A DNA stretch of 64,000 nucleotides from Eremomyces bilateralis CBS 781.70. Its lineage: Eukaryota; Ascomycota; Dothideomycetes; Eremomycetales; Eremomycetaceae. This document shows positions 11,684 through 21,998 of this stretch, in pieces. Both the position numbers and the translations under genes were made by a program. The stretch covers positions 372,001 through 436,000 of the forward strand of contig NW_022985070.1 of NCBI RefSeq assembly GCF_010015585.1. The letters run 5' to 3'. Position 1 is the first letter of the stretch, and each line of letters opens with the position of its first letter. The notes beneath the pieces were generated by a model that was not told the DNA's origin, did not search any database, and saw nothing but the letters and a program-made list of their open reading frames with translations.

Positions 11684-14536
11684 TTATGACAGGTCACCGA
11701 CGTTTGGAAATCGCAGATCTGCATGCTCCTCTAAGAAACCCATCCACGACTTGAGAAACTTGCTGCCTCTGCGAATCCATTAGCATTGTATGCATCGGTC
11801 GAGTTTCCCACTTTGGTGCTTTGAAGCGATTGCCATGCAAGGTACCGTCCAGCGTGGTTCGCAATGGGCCGAGTGAACTTACTTTTGCACCGTTTCTGAG
11901 TCGCCAACAACACAAAGATGTCGCTTTGCTCGTGTCATGGCAACTGTCAATTTCCAGAATCAGTAAAATAATGCTTGCAAGCTTGCTTTGCATGGAATAT
12001 TTCCGGATCTCACCGTTTAATCTCCGCTTCTCGCCCAGGAATCCAACTTCCCCCTTGTCGTTACTTCGAACCAGGCTCACGATGACCGCTTCTTTTTCTC
12101 GCCCTTGGAACCCGTCAACGCTGCCGAGTTCGATGCCGGGGTATTCGCTTTTGATCGCTTGAGACAGTATGGCAAGCTACAAAGGAACCGAAATTTCTCC
12201 GGGACATGATCGAGGTATCAGGATGCACTCGCAGCAAGCAAGGAGGCATGACGTGTTACAAACGCTAGGCGATGAGACGCAGGTACGGATGGCGATAATG
12301 CACGTTGTCACTCCATGTTGCTAGGAGGTAGTCCCACCTCGTGTCCCGGAGGTAAATCCGTATCAGCTTCATTCTCAAAAGCGCGGGGCACCAGCTTCAT
12401 GAGACTTACCTGAGCGTTGTACGGAGTAATAACCGCAATGTCGTCAGCTCTAACTCCTGCATCGACCAGGGCCTTGACATGGGAGAACACTAGTGCAGCT
12501 TCAATTTCGTTGCTTTTACTTTCGCTTATGCTCAGTTTGGATTTCTGGTCTTCGTCTTCTTCGTCTGCTCGCTCCGGGAAGTCGCCTCCTTGCGTGTCGT
12601 AGAACACGAGCGGCTGTGTCGTGTCTTCAGTGGATTGGACTGCATAGGGCAAGTCTTTCAGCAATCGCAGTCGTACGCTCTCATCAGCGGTAAGTTGAGC
12701 GTCGTATAGCTCCTGAGATGGGAATTGCATGATCTTCTCATGCATCCGATATTGGACCGTGAGCATCCGTTTGACTTTCGGCCCGTGTAGTTCAAGGAGA
12801 CGATCGAATATGGAGGTTTCCAATGTCATCCCTTTGATAATCTCGCCATCTCCCTTCTGCTCACTGTTGTTCTTCATTTCCTTGGAAGTTGACTGTGTCT
12901 TCGAGTTGACTGACTTCACTACCGGAGGAAGTTGAAGGTGGTCACCAGCAAGGATGACCTTTTTCGCACTCATCAGGGCCACCCTGGACGAGTTAGCTCG
13001 CAGTTCTGCTCTTCTTCCATTCCAGCGGTCGAAGTAAAGTACTTACCACGCCTGGGCCTCCAAAGCTTGGCTAGCTTCGTCGATTACAACCAAGTCAAAT
13101 CGCTCCTTTACATCCCTCAACAGCGACCCTCCAGCGCCATGGAGCGTCGCGCAGACAACCTTAGCACCTTCTACAAGCCCTCTTACGCAACCCTTCTCCC
13201 TCGCTCTAAACTCTTTCCGCAAGTCTCGGAGCTCTCCGTAGACCTCTTTTCTTTCTTTTCGGCCTTTGGTCTTGCGAATCTTGCCTTGCAAGTCATCCAT
13301 TTCTTTTCGAATATCTTGAACCAATGCTCCAGCGTCCGATGTACGAGTGAGGACATCCAAAGAGTGATTCAGAACGGATGGAAGCAGTCGAGCTGGATGA
13401 CCCAGTCGAATTAGGGGGATCCTAGATGGTGCAAGTCGTTCGATCAGATTATCCACGCTCAAGTTGCTTGGGCCGCAGAGTAGGATTCGAGAATCCGAAT
13501 TTCGTTTATAATGCTGAAGGATGAATTCCACGAGCGTTGTGGTCTTCCCGGTTCCAGGTGGACCATGGATGAGTGCCATCGTCGGCGCAGCAAGTGCAAA
13601 GACTACCGCACGTTTTTGGGATTCGTTCAGGTTAGGCGATTGCCATTCGATGGTTGATATTGAGGTAATAGAAGAAGGGGAAGGGATAGTAGGCGGGACG
13701 TGACTAAATAACGCTAGCATCAAGGATGTGTATGACGAAGATTGGAGAGACTGTAGATAGGTCATCGCCTTGGTCATTCTGATATCGTTAGGTCGAACAA
13801 TTTCAGTCGATGGACCATCATAGCATACCGTTTCCACACGACATCATTCGCCAACTTCACTCTGCGTCTCATCAGTGTCGTTCCAAGTGTATGTCAAGGT
13901 ATCGCCGGAGTCCATATCAACTTACACCCATAATCTCCCACCGGGCATCTCCACCTCTTCTTTGGAACAGGCGATCGATATGCCCCTCGCCGAGACCCTC
14001 ATCACCACGCCTTCCACGCCTTCCTCGCGCAGCTCCGCCTTTTCCTTCTTCTTCGCCGACCCAGTCGGCTGAGTCTGGACTGCAACAATGTCTCCCGTTC
14101 GTAATGAGTGTTCCGGTAACTCGCCACCATCGCTATCGTCGGCTACCGATGCAGCGTTGGATGGGCCTCCTTTGGTGCTTCCCCCGGATTTCCCTCCACC
14201 TCGGGATTTCTTTCCACCGCTGGATGACTTCCCACCCCGCACAGCATTGTCTTGCCCTTTGCTACCCAAGTTCCTCCCACTGCTCTTTCCTGATGTGCCT
14301 CCCACAGCGGTATCTAATCCGAGTTCAAGGACGGTCTTACCACCGAAGCCGGTCCGCTGGTTGGTCACCTGCAAGTTGAGGATAGCCAGTCCGATACGCT
14401 GTAGGAATTTCGGGCTCGACTGGGATAGGAGTGCGGATGTTTCTGATTTCTCAAGATCAATCTCCCGGTCGAGTAAGGCGAGCTGGGTTGTGGCAAAGGA
14501 TTGAATGGAGATGGGCTCTGATGATGTTGGAGCCAT
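11684..14536 (-). CDS. hcs1: SMUBP-2/Hcs1-type superfamily 1B DNA/RNA helicase
   Basis: Seven exons close in phase to 752 residues: 14536-13926, 13861-13829, 13778-13047, 12983-12410, 12176-12014, 11943-11883 and 11768-11684. The N-terminus is the IGHMBP2/Hcs1 start ([20 protein letters not shown]) followed by a Gly/Ser/Lys-rich insert in the oligonucleotide-binding region. Helicase motifs follow in order: Walker A GPPGTGKT (287-294), Walker [13 protein letters not shown] (about 446-456), [11 protein letters not shown], the [13 protein letters not shown] element, [27 protein letters not shown] and [16 protein letters not shown]. Members are ATP-dependent 5'-3' helicases linked to DNA polymerase alpha in yeast and to ribosomes in animals. 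The second exon is only 33 bases and the fourth intron (12409-12177) is 233 bases, both unusual here, but the conserved motifs on either side fix them. The length is close to yeast Hcs1. Confidence 0.93.
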
Positions 14537-16929
14537 GACGTCCTCTTAATCCCTTGCTCTTGACAATATCTCGAGGTGAGATCCTAACCCACGTACTCAG
14601 GTCGGCTGATACAAAATTCCGTTACGATCTCGTTCAACTAGGAAGCAGGATAAATTATTTCGGCAAATCGAATGCCTGAGGCGAGTACTGCGAATGTTGA
14701 TTGTTGTCGGTCTAGGGATGACAGTAGGTTCCCTCTTCAAGAAAGGACCGGGATCGAAGAATCTACACCCAGTCTCGGATTCTTATCATTTCCTTAGACT
14801 TCGCAGATTGAGTTAAAGGGCAGAAAACGTAAATACTGCGTTCACCAGTTGTTGGATCATTTATGTAATCCACACGGCGGCATACGAAGCTTGACGTCTA
14901 TCGTTACCGATTTAGGCTAGTTAGTGTCTGCGACAGAGTCACAGAGGGCATCGAATCTTGCCTCGCCTTTGTCTTTTAATGCCTTAATCACACTTCCCTT
15001 TTATAACAATACCTAAAGTGCTACATTTATTAGTGTTATTATTCAAATTATATTCTCTATTTTCATTAATACCGTACTCCTTGAGCTTTCAGGGTTTGAT
15101 TCGATAAGAATATTCTCATGCTGAGCTGCTGCCTTCGTTTGAAGACATCATATATCACCAGTTCATACGCATGGTTGATCAACTTCACCAGTCTGAAATA
15201 ATTCCCCCCCGAAATGCTTAAATATATACCGGAGCGGATGCCAACTCCATAAGCTTCACTCCTCCACTCTAGCTTTTGCTGTACAGCGTTGCCGGAAGGC
15301 AGCTTTCTCTCCCTCTCATAACCTCGCTGTCTACAGTATCATCTTGTTGGAAATCCCAATAGACCACAAAGCGATCACCCTTAGACGTATGTGGTATTCG
15401 TTGGTTTTTGACACATCTTCTCCACCCCTGGCATCAATGTGAGCATCCACAGTAGCCGCCCTATCGTAGCCATTATCCCCTAGGAGTGGCCGGAGCGGTG
15501 GTAGCAAGGACATCACACTTAGCAGTGAACTGATATTGGAAGCCGGACGCTTGTTTCCAATGACGAATAGATCGGTTTGACTAGGTCGGTACTCGGAAAA
15601 ACCCGGAAAGATTGATATAACTCCGTATCAGAGCCCTAAGATGTATTGTCCAAGTGGCTTGAAGACAACGTTAATTTGACAGGAATAACAGGGACGGTCG
15701 TGTTACCGTATACTAATGCGATGGGAAGTTTCACCAGCATGTCAGTATTGTCAGAACATAGAACCAAAACGATGAAGCCCAATAGGGGTAGAGATAAGTT
15801 GCCTGGCTCTGAAGCATTTCGCGACACACTTGGACTGACGGGTGGAAAGCAAGTGTTGCATGAAGCTGACTTGAAATTGACTTTGACCTTGATATCACAT
15901 TTCCTACTCTGGTGGAGGACTCGTCGTTAGAGGGGAGGCACATCTGAGGCCAATTGTAACAGTTCTGGAGGCGAGGATCAGGGAGATGGAGGGAGAGTAG
16001 AGCAGTCTGAAAGAAGAGAAATGATATTGAAGGGGGATGAAAATGGACTTGTTATCACAAACCCGAGGAATCAAGTCTCATCTCACCAGACCATTTCCGC
16101 ACCACCATGGCTTGCTCTCGTTGCCTCTCGATTTCAGTACCTGGCTTACATACTAATTATGGCATGCAATCCTGGCGATGCCGCCATCAAGCCGCGTCGA
16201 GACAGGAGAAGTGGAGATGTATGAGACGTGGAAAGTTTGGAGACTCAAAAAAAGTCACAGCCCAACCAGCCATCTCCATCCTCAAGGTTCGGCTGACAGA
16301 AAGTGCGGGAGCAGCCGTACGAAAGATGATGTAAAAGAAATAAGTACCCTAGTTGTCGCTGGAGATACTGTGAAGGTCAAGAGCATCACTCAGCCAATAT
16401 CATCACACTCCTTGAACTGGCGGAGTTGCTCCTGGAGAGCGTTGGGATTGTTAGCTCCCATTTCGTACTCATTTCCTTGGTTCCGGTTGGTTGTGAACAT
16501 AATACCTATTTCTTGTCAGCCACCTCTATCACATTCCTTTCTTGGTATCCCTTAGCACGATTGAATATTAATATTGCGTCCACTGTTGTCGAAAAGAGCC
16601 AGCCTCTTTAACCGCGAACCCCGCCACCCCTCCGCTCATCACAATCACATTGCTTTAGCTTCCCGACCATTCCGTCCTCCACAGTTGGACCGAGACTCTT
16701 TCACCATCCATTACAATATCAAGACCTTGTGATTGTCTCACCCATGGATCAATAACATCAATGGAATAACATCAATGGAATAACATCAATTGCTTAATAA
16801 AGCAAATTGGGGCTGATCAATAATCGAGTCGCCCGAGGCCTCCTCCCCCAAACTCAGACAGACGCGGTGACGCCTTCTCGCTCCCTCACGATCGCCTAAG
16901 CGGCATCCTTGGGCTTCATAAGCGGCGTC
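14537..16929. other. Divergent intergenic region between the helicase and NAD kinase genes
   Basis: About 2.4 kb with no credible gene. An A+T-rich patch lies around 14980-15110. Short open frames on both strands (for example 15646-15930 and 16178-16555) overlap each other without conserved features. The right end should be the NAD kinase promoter and leader and carries a 14-base tandem repeat (listed separately). Confidence 0.4.
16751..16792. repeat. Three-copy 14-base tandem repeat in the NAD kinase leader
   Basis: The unit AATAACATCAATGG occurs at 16751-16764 and 16765-16778, and once more at 16779-16792 with one changed base (AATAACATCAATTG). It ends 137 bases before the NAD kinase start codon. 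Each of the first two copies brings an upstream ATG (in CAATGG), if this stretch is transcribed. Confidence 0.9.
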
Positions 16930-19224
16930 ATGGTCGTGCAGAATACCCAGGAAGACAGACCATGTCACTTGCCTAGTTGCAGGAATAATCCTTCCGCTAA
17001 GAACCACGGACATTGGGACTCGGGGAAACCAGAGAAAGCCGAATCCGATCTCCGCGTTCCCCCAAATCCCGCTTCGACATCCACCGTCGGAGATATTAAT
17101 AATAGCAACGGACTCCCCCGGCGAGGCCCCGGCAGAAGTCAAAATGTTGCTCAGAGAGCATCCATACTAATCGACCCGATATCTTTTCAAGATTCTTCGG
17201 GGACAATCGACGGTTCTGCTCCCATATTCGTGGATCGGAGCTGCGACTCCACACCGAGAGCCACTCCCTTGCCTTCGCGAACAATCGCGAATGATGACAA
17301 GATTCCAGTCAATCGAAGCCAATCATTACCAGGAAAGACGGAACACCCTCCAGCTGCACTAGCACCACACCGGAATCATCGCATGACATATTCCATTGAC
17401 TCGATCCCGAAGCAAACCCTCCTCAAGGTTCTTGCCTGCCGACAACCGCCTTCGCAACCCGCCTCTTATAGAACCAATATCCATAATCTCCTCATGGAGA
17501 ACCCTACGACGCCCCCCGTCTCTACCTTCCACGCCCGTCAAGACCATGCGGATCCCTCCGCTCCTCCGACTACCAACCACCGCGACCGCCGCCTCTCCCA
17601 AGCCCTTTCCGACCTAACCATTGACCCCACCCCCTCCGCTCTGTCCGCCACCGCCAACCAATCCGACCAACTCGCCGCGTTGCGATCTCCCTGCTTTTTC
17701 CACAAGCGGTTCGACAGCATTGTCAACATCGACCGGGTCCTCGAGGAGATCAGTGCGGACGCGCCGCTCTCACATTCGCGCCTCGTGCGAACCGCGACGG
17801 GGGTGCGGGAGGTCAGCCGGCAGCTGCAGCGGCGGCCGATCAAGCGCGCGGTGCGCACGGTGATGATCGTGACAAAGGCACGGGATAATGATCTGGTGTA
17901 TAAGACGCGCGAACTGACGGAGTGGTTGATGAGCACGCCGCGGTATGGCAACGCGGTCGGTGTGGTCGTGTATGTGGATGCGAAGCTACGGAGAAGCAAG
18001 CGCTTCGATGCGGACAGCTTGCTTGCGAAAGACCCGCGGTTCGTCGAGGGGAACATGCTCCGGTATTGGACGCCGGAGATGTGCTGGACGCAGCCGGAAA
18101 AGTTCGACTTGGTGTTGACCCTAGGCGGCGACGGCACGGTGCTCTTCACGTCGTGGCTCTTCCAGCGCATCGTCCCTCCGATCCTCTCTTTCAATCTTGG
18201 GTCGCTAGGCTTCCTTACCAACTTCGATTTCGCGGAGTACAAGAAGGGGCTGGACCCGATCATGGGCGACGCGGGGATGCGGGTCAATCTTCGTATGCGC
18301 TTTACCTGCACTGTATATCGCAGCCCCGCCATATCCCGCTCGTCCACTGCCTCCTCGCATCAAGCGGACATAGCACATACCAGCAAAGGCCGTCGTCGTC
18401 GCCGTCCTGTCCCGGAGCCCGTCGAAGCCGAGCAATTCGAAGTACTGAACGAACTCGTCATCGACCGCGGCCCGAGTCCCTACGTTTCCAACCTTGAACT
18501 CTACTCCCTCCAGCCGTCCACCAACGACACCTCCTCCACCACCTCCTCTGCATCATCATCGTCTTCCTCCTCGAAATCCGCACCCGAACAAGACCTCCTC
18601 ACTATCATCCAAGCTGACGGTCTCCTCCTCTCCACCCCAACCGGCAGCACCGCCTACTCCCTCAGCGCCGGCGGCAGCCTCGTTTCCCCCGATATCCCGG
18701 CCATCCTCCTCACGCCGATCTGCCCGCACACCCTCTCCTTCCGCCCCATGGTCCTCTCCGACTCGATGCTGCTCAAGGTCGCTGTGCCGCGGGGCAGCCG
18801 CGCGGGCGCCTACGTTGCGTTTGACGGCAAGAACCGCGTGGAGCTGCGGCCCGGCGACTACGTGACGGTGGAGGCGTCACGGTGGCCGTTCCCGACGGTG
18901 GGGCGGACGGAGCGGGATTGGTTTAGTAGCTTGGAGGGCGCGCTAAGGTGGAATGTGCGGGGGGCAGTGCAGAAGGGGTGGGATGGGAAGAAGGAGGAGG
19001 AGGGGGAGGACACGGGGGATGAGGGGGATGAGGGGGGGTTTGAGGAGGAGGAGGAGGAGGTGCCGGCGGTGAAGAAGGTGGAGGTGTTTGATATTGATTT
19101 TGATGACCCGGATGAGAGGGATAGTGGGTATAGTGCTACTGGCAGCAGTGTCGGCGGTGGATCGAGCCCTGTGCGGAGGATGGGGATAGGGATGGGTATG
19201 CCGATGGCCATGGGGAGATATTAG
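16930..19224 (+). CDS. ATP-NAD kinase
   Basis: A single long exon, 764 residues from the ATG at 16930. The frame is open upstream to 16909, but only from a non-ATG codon. NAD kinase makes NADP from NAD and ATP. The catalytic domain begins near residue 310 with TVMIVTKARDNDLVYKTREL. It includes GGDG (399-402) within LVLTLGGDGTVLF, GSLGFLTNFDF, the NELVIDRG element and TGSTAYSLSAGGSLVSPD (about 569-586). The first 300 residues are Ser/Pro-rich and disordered. Two low-complexity inserts interrupt the fold, a basic one (GRRRRRPVPEP) and a Ser/Thr run before SAPEQDLL. The C-terminus is an acidic tail (poly-Glu/Asp, about 690-725). I see no clear mitochondrial presequence, so a cytosolic enzyme of the Utr1/Yef1 type is more likely than Pos5. 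Confidence 0.92.
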   Translation: MVVQNTQEDRPCHLPSCRNNPSAKNHGHWDSGKPEKAESDLRVPPNPASTSTVGDINNSNGLPRRGPGRSQNVAQRASILIDPISFQDSSGTIDGSAPIFVDRSCDSTPRATPLPSRTIANDDKIPVNRSQSLPGKTEHPPAALAPHRNHRMTYSIDSIPKQTLLKVLACRQPPSQPASYRTNIHNLLMENPTTPPVSTFHARQDHADPSAPPTTNHRDRRLSQALSDLTIDPTPSALSATANQSDQLAALRSPCFFHKRFDSIVNIDRVLEEISADAPLSHSRLVRTATGVREVSRQLQRRPIKRAVRTVMIVTKARDNDLVYKTRELTEWLMSTPRYGNAVGVVVYVDAKLRRSKRFDADSLLAKDPRFVEGNMLRYWTPEMCWTQPEKFDLVLTLGGDGTVLFTSWLFQRIVPPILSFNLGSLGFLTNFDFAEYKKGLDPIMGDAGMRVNLRMRFTCTVYRSPAISRSSTASSHQADIAHTSKGRRRRRPVPEPVEAEQFEVLNELVIDRGPSPYVSNLELYSLQPSTNDTSSTTSSASSSSSSSKSAPEQDLLTIIQADGLLLSTPTGSTAYSLSAGGSLVSPDIPAILLTPICPHTLSFRPMVLSDSMLLKVAVPRGSRAGAYVAFDGKNRVELRPGDYVTVEASRWPFPTVGRTERDWFSSLEGALRWNVRGAVQKGWDGKKEEEGEDTGDEGDEGGFEEEEEEVPAVKKVEVFDIDFDDPDERDSGYSATGSSVGGGSSPVRRMGIGMGMPMAMGRY

Positions 19225-19835
19225 ACGTCATGATTTTAGATTTTAGATGACAGGAACCGATTTGGGTGAGACCTCTTGGATGGCTAGATAGGTTTAGCAT
19301 CATAGCTGGATACCATGAATGAATGACACCTGTATGACCAAGGATAGTTTCATAGGAAGCTCGTTGTTAACCTCCGGGGCGACAACGAAGCATACCAGAA
19401 CGGTTGAGACAGGCACATTGCATTACAAAAGCACAATTCAAAGCCCGAGACTTGGAACGGCCAGAATTTAACCGCTGCTGGACGGCTGGACATACATAGA
19501 AAGCCACGGGAATTGTAGAGCTAGTTAGAAGCATTCATATCAGTAAAACGTCTTATCCGGTAGCTAACGTGTTCATTTACACGCCATGTCCCTCAAGCCT
19601 CAAGCCCAACTGCCAGCTACGGCTTCCTCGTCGCAGACTCATCCCCTCTCCATGCAGGTGTTGCGTATGTTTGAGGGGTATCGCAACCTAACAATTGGTG
19701 CATTCCAGGTCCACCACCCAAGCGCCGTCGGCGTCCCTGATCCGTAGACGCCATTGTCCCGACCCTCGCCCCGACCTTTCAAAATCATCTTTTGATTAAG
19801 CCTCGTCATATCTCCGATGCCACAACGACTCCCGC
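19225..19835. other. Convergent intergenic region, NAD kinase and SmD2 3' flanks
   Basis: About 610 bases between two gene ends that face each other. No repeat, RNA gene or conserved frame is visible. The minus-strand frame at 19639-19839 is a chance overlap with the SmD2 3' end. Confidence 0.4.
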
Positions 19836-20306
19836 TCAACCAGCATGCACCACCAGAATGACGTTATCGCCTCGTAGGAACCTGCGGCGTCACGCGTTAG
19901 TTCTCCAGTCCGGACGCGAGGAAAGATCCATCCTTACAGCTTGCTGATAAACCGATCTTTGTTCACTGGCCGTCCCGGCTTCCCGCTCGACAGTCGGGGG
20001 GTCTCCGTCCACATCTCCTTGACGTTCTCCAGGATCATGTTCATGTGGCGGTCGAACGCCTTTATCCGCGCGAGCAGCTTGCGGTTGTTCCGGAGGGAGA
20101 TAAGGACTTGGGAGTGGTTTAAAACTGCGGATCGGAGGAGGGAGAGGGGGCCGTGGGAGAACTCATATTCTTCGACTTGGCTGACTTCGTATTCTCTGCA
20201 GGACGTCAGTGTCATGGATTTGGATTTTGAGGTTTGGTGGGAGGACGTACGTCAGTTCATTCTTTGGCTTTGCGAGAAGCTCGTTGATCTTGTCTGACGA
20301 TGACAT
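19836..20306 (-). CDS. smd2: Small nuclear ribonucleoprotein Sm D2
   Basis: Three exons (20306-20251, 20195-19938, 19881-19836) with introns of 55 and 56 bases close in phase to 119 residues, the normal SmD2 length. The N-terminus is [18 protein letters not shown]. The Sm1 motif lies in [31 protein letters not shown] and the Sm2 motif in [14 protein letters not shown], which spans the second junction. An insert between the two motifs ([23 protein letters not shown]) is typical of D2. SmD2 is one of seven Sm proteins that ring the U1, U2, U4 and U5 snRNAs. The C-terminus ends shortly after Sm2 (HAG), as in other fungi. Both introns have GTANGN donors and CTGAC or CTAAC branch-like sites. Confidence 0.96.
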
Positions 20307-20666
20307 TCTTTCGGTGTAGTTCAAGCGATATTTCTACGATAGTTGCAGCGTGGTTATGGCGAAGTCGATGGAGTTTCTGGGAAGTCGTCGTTGTGAATAT
20401 CAAATGTGGTCTGTGCGCATCGCATCTTCATCACATTCACTGTCCACTGATTCACTGTCCACTGATCACTGATCACTTATCACTATTATTCACTTGTGCA
20501 ACTTCAGCTTCTTCAAGTGATGGGAAAATCTGGAGTATCCCTTGAGATGGTTTAGTCCTACTTGGGGTGCATGTCGTTTGCTGTTAATTTTGTCCCAATG
20601 CAATCCTATGGTCGTCTGATCATATTCTATGTGTCTATATTAAAATATTTCCCGATTCCTGTGCTC
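20307..20666. promoter_or_regulatory. smd2 promoter region with a 15-base tandem duplication
   Basis: The 360 bases between smd2 and the next minus-strand gene contain a perfect head-to-tail duplication of TTCACTGTCCACTGA (20436-20450 and 20451-20465), followed by weaker TCACT/ATCACT repeats up to about 20492. The array lies 130-190 bases upstream of the SmD2 start and so in its promoter or leader. A role is not shown. Confidence 0.55.
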
Positions 20667-21998
20667 TCATGCTTCGCCTTCATTGATATCTTCCTTGGTA
20701 TCAGAGCACCCGTCGTTGTTCGCCATGACTTTCTCAATCATTCCCTTCTCCACGTCAAATAGTATTAAAACTGCTGCTGTTGTCTCCAATTCCCCGTCTA
20801 TTGACCTTAATCTATCTATCGAATCTGCCCCTTCCTCTAACAGCCGAGCCAAACTGCGAATGATATACCGGCTCTCCATCGCGTCCACCTTCAGAACATG
20901 GGTCCCTGACTTCTTGCCTTTGGGCTGGCCATCGTCCCGCTGCGCTTTCGAGCTCGAACCCTTTGCGGACCCTATGGCGCCCGCCGATGTAACACTCGAG
21001 GCCTCCGTAGGGTTGCCCGCTGATAGAAAATCAAAGATTTCGTCCATATTTGCATCTCTGTGAAGAGCCGGGGTACTGTCACGACTGGAGTCGAGATCTA
21101 GGCGCCCTGAGCTTGTTGATTCGTATGGGTGCCATCGTCCGTACCCCTTTTGGTGTCTCCTAAGCTCTGGATTGTAGTCAATCGGCGGCTGTGGGCCATG
21201 TTTTATCGGGTTTTGATGCGTCGATGGGCCTCGTGGCGCCGAAGTGAGGGTGCTTCCTCCCGACCTCTTCGCTCCGGGCCGTCTCCTCCGATGTCTTAGA
21301 TGCGTCGCGGCATCCCCGATGTATTCACCATCGCGACTGAAGATGGGCGTCTGGTGAGAGATGCCCGGAGGTAGTGACGGGATGTTGCTCATGTCGAAGT
21401 GTGCATGCATGTCGTCTCCTAGTGGAAGGCTGATTGCGCGCTCATGCTGCATCGCGGGGCTCCCTATCGACTGGGAATACGGTTGTGGAGTAGGCGGTAC
21501 TGTCATGACGCCCGAGTGTGATGGCACCGGGGCTGGACGCGGAAAGGGGACGGGAGGCTCAATAAAGGAGGATGCGTGGGGCGAAGCTGTGAATGGGCGC
21601 TCGGAAACGTAAGAAGTCGATCCTGAAGGCGGTCGTTTTGCATGTTGGGCGTGGGGGGCTGCGCTCGCCAGGAAGGCTCGCTGTTCATGTAGTCGAATAT
21701 GCTCCGAAGCGGTCACCGTGATGATAGGATCTGAATCCGTAAAGGTGGACGGGAGAGGTGATTTCGAGTCTTCTGTTTCGGTGCCGAAACGTTCGACACT
21801 GGGGATAGGGAGGGTGAAGTCAATGTCATCCAGAGTCGATGAGAAGGGTGAGGAAGCGCCTGATTGTGTCTGGTTTGGATCTACGGTACCAGGAGGCGCT
21901 GAGGCGCCCGAGAATAGGTCATCGAATTGGATGTCGTTGGGATCCAGAAAGGAAGCATATCCGCAGTGTAAGTCGTTATTCCCAGAAGGGTCTGCCAT
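20667..21998 (-). CDS. Conserved-looking fungal protein of unknown function
   Basis: A single-exon frame of 443 codons. The first 330 residues are disordered, rich in Pro, Ser and His, with an acidic start (DPNDIQFDDLFSGAS) that resembles a short activation-type segment and a basic patch (HLRHRRRRPGAKRSGG, about residue 233). The last 80 residues (from VDAMESRYIIRSLARLLEEGAD to the acidic end) look like a small helical domain and are the only likely folded part. An acidic plus basic composition suggests a nuclear protein, but no DNA-binding fold is seen. I do not recognise the family. Confidence 0.66.
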   Translation of the reverse strand: MADPSGNNDLHCGYASFLDPNDIQFDDLFSGASAPPGTVDPNQTQSGASSPFSSTLDDIDFTLPIPSVERFGTETEDSKSPLPSTFTDSDPIITVTASEHIRLHEQRAFLASAAPHAQHAKRPPSGSTSYVSERPFTASPHASSFIEPPVPFPRPAPVPSHSGVMTVPPTPQPYSQSIGSPAMQHERAISLPLGDDMHAHFDMSNIPSLPPGISHQTPIFSRDGEYIGDAATHLRHRRRRPGAKRSGGSTLTSAPRGPSTHQNPIKHGPQPPIDYNPELRRHQKGYGRWHPYESTSSGRLDLDSSRDSTPALHRDANMDEIFDFLSAGNPTEASSVTSAGAIGSAKGSSSKAQRDDGQPKGKKSGTHVLKVDAMESRYIIRSLARLLEEGADSIDRLRSIDGELETTAAVLILFDVEKGMIEKVMANNDGCSDTKEDINEGEA

